IMG/VR virus record: IMGVR_UViG_3300025437_000843
Location: 1-25,987 of that record
Strand: one strand, 5' to 3'
DNA from: a virus
DNA: 25,987 bases
Within the stretch, counting starts at the first letter, position 1. The number at the start of each line of letters is the position of its first letter. Below the pieces are notes generated by a model. The model was given only the letters and a program-made list of their open reading frames with translations. It was not told the origin of the DNA and did no database searches. The translations under genes were made by a program, and so were the position numbers. Shown piece by piece: positions 8,685-16,378 of the stretch.

Positions 8685-8870
8685 ATGACGCAACACCAAG
8701 AAAATCATTTGAAACATCTGTTAGAAGAACACCATCGATTGGATAAACGCATTGATGGATTAGAATCAACCGGAGTATTTGAAGATGCCAATCTTGAAGT
8801 TTTGAAGAAACAAAGGTTGCATTTAAAAGATGAAATTGCTAAAATACAAGCTCAACAACACCGTGAGTAA
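8685..8870 (+). CDS. Small helical DUF465/YdcH-like protein
   Basis: The 61-residue protein is made almost wholly of two amphipathic helices: LLEEHHRLDKRIDGLE, a short turn, and a second helix with LKKQRLHLKDEIAKIQ. The eH..Ld..I pattern followed by LKK.RL.LKDEI is characteristic of the DUF465 (YdcH) helical-hairpin family, whose role is unknown. GGAGG (8675-8679) lies before the ATG, which directly follows the stop of the dpdA-like gene. It may simply be a small partner or regulator; no function is claimed. Confidence 0.72.
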   Translation: MTQHQENHLKHLLEEHHRLDKRIDGLESTGVFEDANLEVLKKQRLHLKDEIAKIQAQQHRE

Positions 8871-8873
8871 TAT

Positions 8874-9389
8874 ATGAATAGAGCAGGACACGAAGCAGTA
8901 AGTTTCTTCATTGGCCGAGAAGTAGAACACTCGCCAGCATTTGGACACACAACCTTGTTTGTGGTGGGGTTGCAAGATAGCCAAATTGCCATACAAGAAG
9001 CCTTGAACAACAACTGCACTCATATCTATTTTGGTGCCAACCAAAGTTTTCCCAATTTAGATGTCAATGACGGTGATGCCTGGCGTGAATGGGAGTCAAT
9101 GATTCAAGACTGTCTAGACCGTGGATTCTTGTGTAGTTTGGACCTGGATGTGGCCTGTGCCGAAGGCCTGGTTGAAAGCAGTCTGGTTGAGTACAACAAT
9201 TTCATACCAATGATTTCGGTAAAATTGCCCTATATACAACTACTGGGATATAATGCTACAATCAAGCTAGACGATAAAGATTTCCGTGCAACTAATCCGG
9301 GGGTCTGGTGTCACAGCTTGCATGATTTAAGGGACCGTAAGGTATTTACGGATTGGTCAAAATATACTAAAGACGAAGTAATCAAATGA
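8874..9389 (+). CDS. Unrecognised 171-residue protein near the dpdA-like gene
   Basis: No family recognised. The alternation of hydrophobic strands (TLFVVGL, HIYFGAN, CSLDLDV, PMISVKL) and helices suggests an alpha/beta protein, possibly part of a TIM barrel. It ends with a conserved-looking stretch IKLDDKDF.ATNPGVWCHSLHDL. There is no radical SAM cysteine motif, signal peptide or membrane segment. It starts at ATG 8874, three bases after the previous stop, without a clear Shine-Dalgarno. Its own stop overlaps the next ATG (ATGA), placing it between the DpdA-like gene and a T-fold protein, so a link to base modification is possible. Confidence 0.7.
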   Translation: MNRAGHEAVSFFIGREVEHSPAFGHTTLFVVGLQDSQIAIQEALNNNCTHIYFGANQSFPNLDVNDGDAWREWESMIQDCLDRGFLCSLDLDVACAEGLVESSLVEYNNFIPMISVKLPYIQLLGYNATIKLDDKDFRATNPGVWCHSLHDLRDRKVFTDWSKYTKDEVIK

Positions 9390-9835
9390 ATCAAGAACAA
9401 AGAGCACAAGTAGATCGTATCATGGACTCAGCCCGGCGGCAAATTTGGGTCACCTTTCGTAAAGAAGGTATTCATTGTTATCCGGCTGCTGCAACAGATC
9501 CTAAACTAAACACCGCAGGAGAATATGATGTGTCGTTTTTGGCTAGTCCTCATCGCCATATGTTTCATTTCCGGGTGTCAATCGATGTGTTCCACAATGA
9601 CAGGGACATCGAATTCATCCAATTCAAACGTTGGTGTGAGTCATTGTATTCAGGTTCGAGTTCCGTTCTAGAACTGGACTGGAAATCATGTGAAATGATT
9701 GCAGATGACCTATATTTACAAATTGCAGGTCGCTATCCTGGACGTGCAGTAACAATTGAAGTATCCGAGGACGGTGAAAACGGATGCTCAATCTCTTATA
9801 ACCTCACCCGTCCTGCTCAATCAATTGTAATTTAA
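9386..9835 (+). CDS. T-fold protein, divergent QueD/6-pyruvoyl-tetrahydropterin synthase-like
   Basis: The 149-residue protein fits the QueD layout by eye. PHRHMFHFRVSIDV (55-68) lines up with the LHGHSF strand of QueD and keeps an HxH pair (H56, H58). RDIEFIQFKRW (73-83) lines up with the IIDFAELK helix start. SCEMIADDLYLQI (101-113) lines up with TSEVLAKWIWDQV. AVTIEVSEDGENG (121-133) lines up with the C-terminal strand carrying the conserved Glu. The catalytic Cys and the first zinc His of QueD are not at their places (AAA at 34-36, no Cys in SFLASP), and the Asp-His pair is Asp-Trp (D98, W99). It may bind a pterin or 7-deazaguanine without QueD chemistry. The family assignment is inferred. 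Confidence 0.6.
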   Translation: MNQEQRAQVDRIMDSARRQIWVTFRKEGIHCYPAAATDPKLNTAGEYDVSFLASPHRHMFHFRVSIDVFHNDRDIEFIQFKRWCESLYSGSSSVLELDWKSCEMIADDLYLQIAGRYPGRAVTIEVSEDGENGCSISYNLTRPAQSIVI

Positions 9836-9847
9836 AGGAGTAGTAAC

Positions 9848-10111
9848 ATGGCCAAACCAGAATGGCTCACCAAGTATCTTCGTATGAAACCTGAAGTCAC
9901 ACAGATCTTTGATGATCTGGATGATTACTTTCAATTTTGTCGCGATTATGGTTATCCATATGATGAGCGCAACTTGTACAACGAGCGCACACCCTACGGT
10001 GAATTCATGAAAATGAAACGTGGACGTGAACCATGGGACCAGTGGCGTACTCCCAAGCGTGATCGCACAAACTTCAAGCCACGTGATAACAACTGGAAAC
10101 CACGTGACTAA
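9848..10111 (+). CDS. Small basic protein, unknown function
   Basis: 87 residues from ATG 9848, after an AAGGAG Shine-Dalgarno (9835-9840). The N-terminal half has a helical KPEVTQIFDDLDDYFQFCRDYG segment. The C-terminal third is highly basic and low in complexity (KRDR, NFKPRDNNWKPRD), suggesting nucleic-acid or protein contact through a flexible tail. Proteins of this shape are common in T4-like cyanophages, but I do not know a function. A small downstream frame starts inside its last codons. Confidence 0.72.
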   Translation: MAKPEWLTKYLRMKPEVTQIFDDLDDYFQFCRDYGYPYDERNLYNERTPYGEFMKMKRGREPWDQWRTPKRDRTNFKPRDNNWKPRD

Positions 10112-10241
10112 GTATACTGTTAGCTACTATATGAACAGTGGTTGCAAAACTAGAAAATCTTTTGGTACTTTAACCGAGGCCATTAGATTTTCTATCTATA
10201 ACATTCCGTTTCAAAGTTTGTTTCAAATTATTAAAGATTAA
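10104..10241 (+). CDS. Small protein of 45 residues
   Basis: The frame begins at GTG 10104, eight bases before the end of the preceding gene, and ends with TAA at 10239-10241 overlapping the next ATG (TAATG). It fills the otherwise unexplained interval exactly. The product KYTVSYYMNSGCKTRKSF then a short helix looks like a compact beta-hairpin plus helix. The function is unknown. There is no Shine-Dalgarno; coupling with the upstream gene is likely. A longer reading from ATG 10020 would overlap the upstream gene heavily and is not favoured. Confidence 0.5.
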   Translation: MTKYTVSYYMNSGCKTRKSFGTLTEAIRFSIYNIPFQSLFQIIKD

Positions 10242-11434
10242 TGAAATTATATAAAATGCGTAAATTATGGTACATGGGCTTAGAGCCTTATAAAGCAAGA
10301 TACACACTACAACTGCAAGAGTGGAATCGTGCGGTGTTTGAACGTCGCGGCATTGACTACGAAATTGTCACAGGCGAAACATTAAGTAATGATCAAGCCA
10401 TTGTAACAGGACAAGTGCTAGATGCACACGGTCGTACTTACTTTGGTATGAGCCAACTAATGAATCTTGTACGCAAGATGAAACAAGGAGAAGTAACAAA
10501 TGAAGATGTTATCTACTTTGAAGACATGTTTCAACCCGGTATTGAGAGCTTGCCTTACATTATGGATCAAATCGATCCTGCTCACCGTCCCCGTATTGCT
10601 GTTCGCTGTTTGGCACAAAGTATTGACCCCGATGATTTTGTTCACGTGTGGGGCATGCAGAAGTGGATGGCTCTTTATGAAAAGATGGTGGATAGTTTCG
10701 CTGATATTATTCTAGCATCAAATGAAGAAATGGCCATGCATATGAAAGTGGCCGGTTGGGAAGGTGATATCTACAATATTTCAGGTCTAGCGTTTGGTAA
10801 GGCCGAAGTTCGGTCACGTGTTCGAGGCGACTTGAAGCCCTTTGAAGATCGTGCCATGCGGGTAGGCTTTGCGGCTCGGTGGGATCAAGAGAAACAGCCA
10901 GACTTTTACATGGACCTGATCGAAGCATGGAACGACAACTTCCACTTGCCCAAGGTAGAGTTTTGCATTTTTTCAGGTGCAAAATTAAAAAGCAACAACG
11001 ATAGCTATATGGCTCGTACCCGAGACCTACAGGCACGTGGCTTGCTAACTGTATACGAGGATTTAGAAAAAAATGATTACTACGCTTTGCTTAACGATAC
11101 TCGTGTATTGTTTAATTGCGCTTTACAAGACTGGGTCAGTAACACCGTATCAGAAGCAGATACGCTTGGATCGAATGTTTTATATCCTGCTTATCGTAGC
11201 TTCCCTGAAACTTTTGCAAATGACGCAAGCCGGTTATACGTTCCTTGGTCGTTAGAAGATGCCATGAGCAAGTTAGGTACCCTGTTACAAAAACCTCATG
11301 CACGTCAGGGTGCTATCAGTGATTGGACCGATGGCACTATTGACCGTATTGTGGATATCTTAGAAGGCAAAGGCGAAAGTTGGCGTCGTATGACAACTGA
11401 TTATCGTAAACACACACATGAAAGCAAATACTAA
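10241..11434 (+). CDS. GT-B fold glycosyltransferase (GT4-like)
   Basis: A 397-residue protein whose C-terminal half resembles retaining GT4-type glycosyltransferases. RVGFAARWDQEKQPDFYMDL (207-226) matches the phosphate-contacting strand-helix entry, and an SNTVSEADTLGSNVLYP segment (300-316) corresponds to the E-x7-E/nucleotide-sugar loop, with E305 as candidate. The N-terminal domain has IYFEDMFQPGIE and DIILASNEEM, the latter typical of the acceptor-to-donor domain boundary. Donor and acceptor are unknown. It could glycosylate DNA bases, as T4 enzymes do, or surface glycans. No membrane segment is seen, so it is likely cytoplasmic. ATG 10241 overlaps the upstream stop by one base. Confidence 0.72.
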   Translation: MKLYKMRKLWYMGLEPYKARYTLQLQEWNRAVFERRGIDYEIVTGETLSNDQAIVTGQVLDAHGRTYFGMSQLMNLVRKMKQGEVTNEDVIYFEDMFQPGIESLPYIMDQIDPAHRPRIAVRCLAQSIDPDDFVHVWGMQKWMALYEKMVDSFADIILASNEEMAMHMKVAGWEGDIYNISGLAFGKAEVRSRVRGDLKPFEDRAMRVGFAARWDQEKQPDFYMDLIEAWNDNFHLPKVEFCIFSGAKLKSNNDSYMARTRDLQARGLLTVYEDLEKNDYYALLNDTRVLFNCALQDWVSNTVSEADTLGSNVLYPAYRSFPETFANDASRLYVPWSLEDAMSKLGTLLQKPHARQGAISDWTDGTIDRIVDILEGKGESWRRMTTDYRKHTHESKY

Positions 11435-11435
11435 C

Positions 11436-12647
11436 ATGACAACCAAAGACATCACAGCAGAACAACTGATCGAAGTTTTAAAATTTACACCACGCAAATA
11501 CTCAATTAGCCTTTGGGGCTACGGTGGTGAAAAGGTCATGGGTCGTGTACCTCGTGCGGTCTGGGACTACTGCATGGAACATCAAGTAGACTTGCAAGAC
11601 ATTGCCTGGAACAGCGAAGCCGCCGAAGACATGAATCTTGATCCAGATCTGTTGCCATTTCCTCCAGGTTCGTGGTATGAGTGCGATGGTATGGCACACG
11701 CCAATGGTGTAAGCCGTGGATCTGGTACCTTACAGATCGAAGATGAGAACGGTGAAACGGTTATTGAGCAGAGTATTGATGATTTTTCAGGCGACAACAT
11801 AGACGATGAAAGCCCTGAATTTGACTGCACCAACGAATCCTGGATTGGTGAAGCCGCAGAAGGCGAAGTGGTATTTGTTGGATCCAGTAACGAAAAAGGT
11901 ACGTTCTTTGAAGGCGAAATCGAACTTACAGAACCATTTGATATCCGTAAACTCAAACTACAGTATGAAGAAGTTGACGGAGAAGAATTAATCTACGGTG
12001 TCGAATATGCTGGCGAAGACATCGACAACTGGGGTGGTAGCACCGATGGTAAGAGCTCAGACTTTGACATGTATCTAGTGGGTGATGCCTGTACATGGAC
12101 ACGCTACGAGCCCGAAGAAAAAGACTGGGGTCATCCGCCCTATGGTACAAGTCCAAGCGATTGGGAAAAGTCGCCCAAGTTTGACTTTGCCGAACACAAA
12201 CCGGTATACCCAGGTTACTATAACGCAGTATGGAGTCATTTTGGCACTACGTATGGAAGCCTGTACTGGGACGGTAGTAACTTTGGCGAGTGGGAATACG
12301 GTAAGTTTAACCCTATCGCTGGAGTTAAAACCTGGCAGGGTTACAACTGGGACACTTCAGACTGGGCCAATCAACCACCTGAGCCACCAAACCTGATTTG
12401 CTCTAATAAAAAATGCGGTTGGACCGGTATGAGCGAAGAACGACGTACTGACGACAACTATGATGATCATTGCCCTGAGTGTGATGGCACTGACTTTGAT
12501 TGGATTGACTATGATCCAGATACCAAAACAGGTCGTGCTAATCGTGCAAAATACTGTGTTACTCAGACCGAAGAACAAGAATTCATTGCCGGAATGAATG
12601 CGGCATTGGAAGAGCTCCAACAAGAATTTATTCAGTTAGAGGATTGA
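11436..12647 (+). CDS. Acidic protein with C-terminal zinc ribbon, unknown function
   Basis: About 403 residues, strongly acidic and rich in Trp, Tyr and Gly. Near the C-terminus is a zinc-ribbon pattern: C322 and C327 (CSNKKC), then C346 and C349 (CPEC). A central PGYYNAVW...YGSLYWDG..FG segment (about 259-285) resembles short beta modules with a YWDG motif. The N-terminal RVPRAVWDYC helix and ECDGMAHANGVSRG segment are unrecognised. Two starts are possible: ATG 11418, which overlaps the glycosyltransferase end, and ATG 11436, just after it. I prefer 11436 because MTTKDITAEQ looks like a natural start, but neither has a clear Shine-Dalgarno. Confidence 0.75.
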   Translation: MTTKDITAEQLIEVLKFTPRKYSISLWGYGGEKVMGRVPRAVWDYCMEHQVDLQDIAWNSEAAEDMNLDPDLLPFPPGSWYECDGMAHANGVSRGSGTLQIEDENGETVIEQSIDDFSGDNIDDESPEFDCTNESWIGEAAEGEVVFVGSSNEKGTFFEGEIELTEPFDIRKLKLQYEEVDGEELIYGVEYAGEDIDNWGGSTDGKSSDFDMYLVGDACTWTRYEPEEKDWGHPPYGTSPSDWEKSPKFDFAEHKPVYPGYYNAVWSHFGTTYGSLYWDGSNFGEWEYGKFNPIAGVKTWQGYNWDTSDWANQPPEPPNLICSNKKCGWTGMSEERRTDDNYDDHCPECDGTDFDWIDYDPDTKTGRANRAKYCVTQTEEQEFIAGMNAALEELQQEFIQLED

Positions 12648-12648
12648 T

Positions 12649-12855
12649 GTGACAACATTTACCAGTGAAGATGTAACCGCACTATTAACCGATTGGTTTC
12701 CAGGCGATGTTGACCCGGTCAACGAAGGCGAGTATGATGTAATGACTGCACATTGGCCTTGGCCGCATCGTGTGTCATGGACTGCGAAAAAAGGTTGGGA
12801 TACTGCCGAGCCTGTAGCGCAATGGCGTGGATTAAAACTAAGGATTCCAGAATGA
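12649..12855 (+). CDS. Small protein of 68 residues, unknown function
   Basis: GTG 12649 follows the TGA of the zinc-ribbon gene by one base; no ATG is available nearby. The product is Trp-rich (DWFPGD, HWPWPHRVSW, GWDTAEPVAQWRG) and has a compact sequence without membrane segments. Its TGA overlaps the ATG of the next gene (ATGA), which supports it being a translated member of the run. The family is not recognised. Confidence 0.6.
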   Translation: MTTFTSEDVTALLTDWFPGDVDPVNEGEYDVMTAHWPWPHRVSWTAKKGWDTAEPVAQWRGLKLRIPE

Positions 12856-13082
12856 GCATATTACTTTTTCTTGCTGCTGTGTTTTGTGGATTTGTTGCTG
12901 GCCGAGTCAGTGTCAAACACGAACCTCCAGAACTCAGTGACGCTGAATTAAAACTCAAAGAACAGCTTGCTGTGGCTCAAAATCTAAACGAAAGTCTTTT
13001 TCAAGATCTAAAACAAGCAAAAGAAACACTTTGGAAAATCAAACAGGAAAAACAAAATGGCAACAAAAAAACCAGCAGTTGA
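12852..13082 (+). CDS. Small single-pass membrane protein with cytoplasmic coiled coil
   Basis: From ATG 12852 (overlapping the previous stop) the product is 76 residues. Residues 2-17 (SILLFLAAVFCGFVAG) form one hydrophobic segment, followed by a charged helix ELKLKEQLAVAQNLNESLFQDLKQAKETLWKIK with heptad character. This layout resembles small phage spanin- or Rz-like and other single-pass helper proteins, but no lysis gene is adjacent and no role is claimed. An upstream in-frame ATG at 12753 would overlap the previous gene by about 100 bases, so 12852 is preferred. It overlaps the next gene by 26 bases. Confidence 0.65.
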   Translation: MSILLFLAAVFCGFVAGRVSVKHEPPELSDAELKLKEQLAVAQNLNESLFQDLKQAKETLWKIKQEKQNGNKKTSS

Positions 13083-13287
13083 AAAAATTCCAGCAAAGAA
13101 AACCAAATCTAAATATCCTATAGTTACCGTAGGTAGCCATAGTGTTAGAACTGAATACGAAAACGGCCAGGTTGACTTTGTTGTAGATGATGCTAAACTA
13201 TATGCAGATGTCATGGCGGCATTAGATGAATACGCCAATAACAAAGAAACTCCTAAAAAATCAACCCGTACTAAAAAAACTAAATGA
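13057..13287 (+). CDS. Small lysine-rich protein, unknown function
   Basis: 76 residues from ATG 13057 with AGGAAAAA upstream. Both ends are Lys-rich (KKPAVEKIPAKKTKSK and KKSTRTKKTK), flanking a short central fold with YPIVTVGSHSVRTEY and a helix DDAKLYADVMAALDEY. The basic tails suggest nucleic-acid contact, but this is inference. It overlaps the upstream gene by 26 bases and the epimerase ATG by four (ATGA). Confidence 0.6.
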   Translation: MATKKPAVEKIPAKKTKSKYPIVTVGSHSVRTEYENGQVDFVVDDAKLYADVMAALDEYANNKETPKKSTRTKKTK

Positions 13288-14249
13288 AAAAAATTGTAGT
13301 AACAGGTGGGTGTGGCTACATTGGTAGCCACGTCGCACGAGCATTCAAACAGGCAGGTGATCAAGTATTGATTGTCGATCGTGTTCAACGTGATCATACC
13401 TTACAAAACATAGATGGCTGGCACATTGGCGATTTTGCCGACGATGCTGGTTTATCTGCTATTTACAATTTTGAGCCTGATGTGATTGTGCATTGTGCCG
13501 GTACTAGCCTGGTAGGACCTAGTATGACCGATCCGGGTGTCTACTACGACAACAATATCAGTAAAACCATAAAATTACTGAACTGGGTCAACAGATTTAC
13601 AAAAAAACCTATCATCATGTTCAGTTCGAGTGCCAGCGTCTATGGCGAACCTGAGGTGTTACCTATTCGAGAAACTGCTCGTGTACAACCTATCAGTCCC
13701 TACGGTCGTACCAAGGCCATGACTGAAACCATACTCAAAGACTTCTGGGGTGCCTATGCCCTGCCCAGTACAATTTTTAGATATTTCAATGCGGCTGGTG
13801 CAGAACCTGTTGCCTTTGACCTTGGCCAAGAACCTGAGGCTACTCATATTGTTGCTCGTATCTTGGAGGCCAGTATCACAGGTCATGTGTTCAGTATCAA
13901 TGGTGAAGACTTTGATACTCCTGACGGCACTTGTATCCGTGACTATGTTCATGTGTGGGATATTGCCCGTGCTCATGTCATGGCCGCTGAACGACACTAC
14001 ACACAGGCTGGTGCTATACAGAGAATTTACAACTTGGGCACCAACCAAGGTGTCAGTAACAAGCAAATTGTAGACTATGTGGCTGAAAAATACGGCTTGA
14101 TTCACGTCAACTACGGACACAGACGCATGGGCGATCCGGCACAACTGGTAGCTGATGCTGAGTTGGTCGGAGCGGAACTGGGATGGCAACCTGAGTATAG
14201 TGATATTGCCACCATCATTGATTCAGCTTACAAGTGGTACACTCAATGA
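13284..14249 (+). CDS. NAD-dependent sugar epimerase (UDP-glucose 4-epimerase, GalE-like)
   Basis: A 321-residue extended short-chain dehydrogenase. The NAD-binding glycine motif GGCGYIG is at 8-14, the acidic strand-2 end at D32, and the MFSSSASVYG active-site strand at 112-121. The catalytic pair is Y140 and K144 (SPYGRTK), followed by FRYFNAAGAEP, a strong GalE signature. Length is slightly below bacterial GalE (about 338). It would interconvert UDP-glucose and UDP-galactose, or the N-acetyl forms, supplying nucleotide sugars for the glycosyltransferases in this window. It is coupled downstream to the aminotransferase-like gene (ATGA). Confidence 0.88.
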   Translation: MKKIVVTGGCGYIGSHVARAFKQAGDQVLIVDRVQRDHTLQNIDGWHIGDFADDAGLSAIYNFEPDVIVHCAGTSLVGPSMTDPGVYYDNNISKTIKLLNWVNRFTKKPIIMFSSSASVYGEPEVLPIRETARVQPISPYGRTKAMTETILKDFWGAYALPSTIFRYFNAAGAEPVAFDLGQEPEATHIVARILEASITGHVFSINGEDFDTPDGTCIRDYVHVWDIARAHVMAAERHYTQAGAIQRIYNLGTNQGVSNKQIVDYVAEKYGLIHVNYGHRRMGDPAQLVADAELVGAELGWQPEYSDIATIIDSAYKWYTQ

Positions 14250-14830
14250 CATTTCAACCCCTGTTTGACTTTGAGGCCGCGCTAGCTGAATATACCGGTG
14301 CACCATATGTGGTAGTAACCGATGGGTGTACTCATGCTATAGAACTTTGCTTTAGATTAGACCGCATTACCTACACAGAATTCTCAGCCTTTACGTATCT
14401 AAGTATTCCACAGCTGATGCAGGAACTTGGCGTCAGGTATGAACTAAAGACTGACTACTGGCAATCAGTGGGCCAATATCAGTTTGGGTACACCAATATC
14501 TGGGACAGCGCACTACTGCTGAAACCCAACATGTATCGTGCCGGACACAAGCAATGCCTGAGTTTTGGGCATGGTAAGCCACTCAGCATCGGCAAGGCCG
14601 GTGCCATCCTGCTGGATTCAGAATGGGAATATGAAGAACTGAGTCGCATGCGATCAGATGGTCGCGATCTACGTATCTCACCCTGGCAGGCGCAGGAGAC
14701 CTTTGGCGAAGGCTATCACTACTGCCCTACCTTAGAAACATGTCAATTGGGTATAGAAAAATTACCCCTGGTCAACCCAGAACCTAAATATCATGAATAC
14801 CCAGATTTAAGAAAATTGACATTCAAATGA
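14246..14830 (+). CDS. Half-size DegT/DnrJ-like sugar aminotransferase homologue
   Basis: 194 residues from ATG 14246, overlapping the epimerase stop. DegT-like landmarks: LAEYTGAPYVVVTDGCTHAI (13-32), which resembles the cofactor-phosphate region, a WDSA at 86-89 where the PLP-ring Asp is expected, and SFGHGKPLSIGKAGAIL with K111 at the position of the PLP-binding lysine. Family members usually have 360-400 residues. Here the interval between the N-terminal helix and the Asp is shortened and the C-terminal domain is almost missing. There is no sign of a frameshift and the start and stop are both coupled, so it looks like a compact protein rather than a broken gene. The activity is uncertain. 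Confidence 0.66.
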   Translation: MTFQPLFDFEAALAEYTGAPYVVVTDGCTHAIELCFRLDRITYTEFSAFTYLSIPQLMQELGVRYELKTDYWQSVGQYQFGYTNIWDSALLLKPNMYRAGHKQCLSFGHGKPLSIGKAGAILLDSEWEYEELSRMRSDGRDLRISPWQAQETFGEGYHYCPTLETCQLGIEKLPLVNPEPKYHEYPDLRKLTFK

Positions 14831-15528
14831 AAATCCTAGTAAATGGTCCATCAGTTACTCTAGGCCCCATTTCGTGGCCTGTTCAACTGGAGAAAAAAAT
14901 AGCCTGTGAAATTGTAAATTTTTCTCGAGTTGGCTGTGGAAACAATTACATACACGATTCAACCATACTGGAATTGTCTCAAAGAAAATATGATCTTGTG
15001 GTCATTTCGTGGACCTATTTTTTTCGAAGAGATTTTAGAATCAAAACTCCGGGTGCTGTGCTACATGGTCTGGAACTTGAAGATCCACACCTGCACAAAA
15101 ATCCATATCTTGATAAATTTTGGTTTTTCCTGAGGCACACACATCCGCCCGGTGCCGATGTTTCTACCTATACCGAGGACCTAGAAAGATATAATTCTGC
15201 ACTTGATCTATACAGCACCATGTATTCGGATGAACAAAGATTAGAGGAAACCCTGCTGAATATAATATCTCTGCAGTCAGTATTGAAAAATTTAAATATC
15301 CCTTATGTGTTTACATTCTATAAACCATTATTACATTTGAAAAAACTGCAACACCTGTATGACCAAATTGATTATGATCATGTACATGGTGTACATATTT
15401 GTCATTTGGCCAGACAAAACAACTGGGAAAGAGATCGGCATCCTGATACTCCTGCCCATATTGCCTATGCCGATACACTTTTAGAACATCCTGTTGTAAA
15501 AGATCTATTGACAACTACTTGTATATAA
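14827..15528 (+). CDS. SGNH/GDSL-hydrolase-like protein
   Basis: 233 residues from ATG 14827 (ATGA overlap). The N-terminus ILVNGPSVTLGP corresponds to the block I Ser region, NFSRVGCGNNYI (31-42) to the Gly and Asn oxyanion blocks, LVVISWTYF to the block III strand, and DRHPDTPAHIAYA near the C-terminus to the Asp-x-x-His catalytic pair. Such proteins act as esterases, acetyltransferases or structural relatives on glycans. It ends the epimerase and aminotransferase run. The folE promoter overlaps its last codons. Block I is NGPS rather than GDS, so catalysis is not certain. Confidence 0.58.
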   Translation: MKILVNGPSVTLGPISWPVQLEKKIACEIVNFSRVGCGNNYIHDSTILELSQRKYDLVVISWTYFFRRDFRIKTPGAVLHGLELEDPHLHKNPYLDKFWFFLRHTHPPGADVSTYTEDLERYNSALDLYSTMYSDEQRLEETLLNIISLQSVLKNLNIPYVFTFYKPLLHLKKLQHLYDQIDYDHVHGVHICHLARQNNWERDRHPDTPAHIAYADTLLEHPVVKDLLTTTCI

Positions 15529-15536
15529 TATACAAT
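15508..15536 (+). promoter_or_regulatory. Sigma70-type promoter of folE
   Basis: TTGACA (15508-15513, perfect), 17-base spacer, TACAAT (15531-15536): 11 of 12 consensus positions. A second TATAAT (15524-15529) lies inside the spacer but is only 10 bases from the -35. Transcription would begin near 15543 and give a leader of about 35 bases before the folE ATG. The -35 overlaps the end of the preceding gene. Confidence 0.8.
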
Positions 15537-15577
15537 ATTACAAAGTCATCCACGACTATAATAACTCGGAGAATTTA

Positions 15578-16378
15578 ATGCCTAAATACGCATCACCAGA
15601 AGAACAACGAATAGCAGATTTACTAGTAGACGAAGCACCATATCACCCAGGATATGAAGACGCCGCAATGAGCATGAGCGATAAAGGTTACAAAGAAGCT
15701 AACCTGGCTGATGCTATTCGTTTTAATATGAAACGAAACAACAAGCGTTTCTGGGCAGGCGACAACATCAGTGAATATGTAGTGGGTCACAGAGATGAAC
15801 TGATTGCAGGTGCGACCAAGGCATTTGAAGGTGTGCTAGATGCATTACTAATTGATCGCGAAAATGATCCCAACAGTCAAGGTACAGCCAAGCGCCTGGC
15901 CAAAATGTATTTCAACGAAATCATGGCAGGTCGGTATGACCCTGCTCCAGATGCAACAAGTTTTCCTAATGAGGTAGATGATGGTTACAAAGGTATGTTG
16001 GTCGTGCGTAGTGAACTTCGTAGTATGTGTAGTCATCACCATCAGCCCGTTGTTGGTGTTGCGTATATTGGAATCATCGCGGCTGATAGACTTATTGGGT
16101 TATCTAAGTATACTCGCATTGCCCAGTGGTGTGCTCGCCGTGGGACTTTGCAAGAAGAGCTGTGCAACGACATAGCACGTGAGATTGGCCTAGCAACAGG
16201 TAGTAAAAATATTGCTGTTTATATCGAAGCCGAACATGGATGCTGTACCAATCGCGGTATCATGGCTGGTAGCTCAATGACTCAAACCACTGTGTTGACT
16301 GGTGCATTTCAAATTGATATGAATACCAAGAAAGAGTTCTTTGACAATATCAAACTGCAAAAGGATCATTCACGATGA
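15578..16378 (+). CDS. folE: GTP cyclohydrolase I (FolE)
   Basis: Converts GTP to 7,8-dihydroneopterin triphosphate, the first step towards 7-deazaguanines and folates. Family motifs: NSQGTAKRLAKMY (99-111), SMCSHHHQP with zinc ligands C151 and H154, GLSKYTRIAQWCARR (174-188), LQEELCNDIA (191-200), and AEHGCCTNRG with H220 and C222 (third zinc ligand). All core residues are present. The product is 266 residues, longer than the E. coli enzyme (222), through an N-terminal extension of roughly 45 residues (HPGYEDAAMSMSDKGYKEANL). CGGAG lies before ATG 15578. QueD and QueE in the window and the DpdA-like gene indicate a deazaguanine rather than folate role. Confidence 0.93.
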   Translation: MPKYASPEEQRIADLLVDEAPYHPGYEDAAMSMSDKGYKEANLADAIRFNMKRNNKRFWAGDNISEYVVGHRDELIAGATKAFEGVLDALLIDRENDPNSQGTAKRLAKMYFNEIMAGRYDPAPDATSFPNEVDDGYKGMLVVRSELRSMCSHHHQPVVGVAYIGIIAADRLIGLSKYTRIAQWCARRGTLQEELCNDIAREIGLATGSKNIAVYIEAEHGCCTNRGIMAGSSMTQTTVLTGAFQIDMNTKKEFFDNIKLQKDHSR

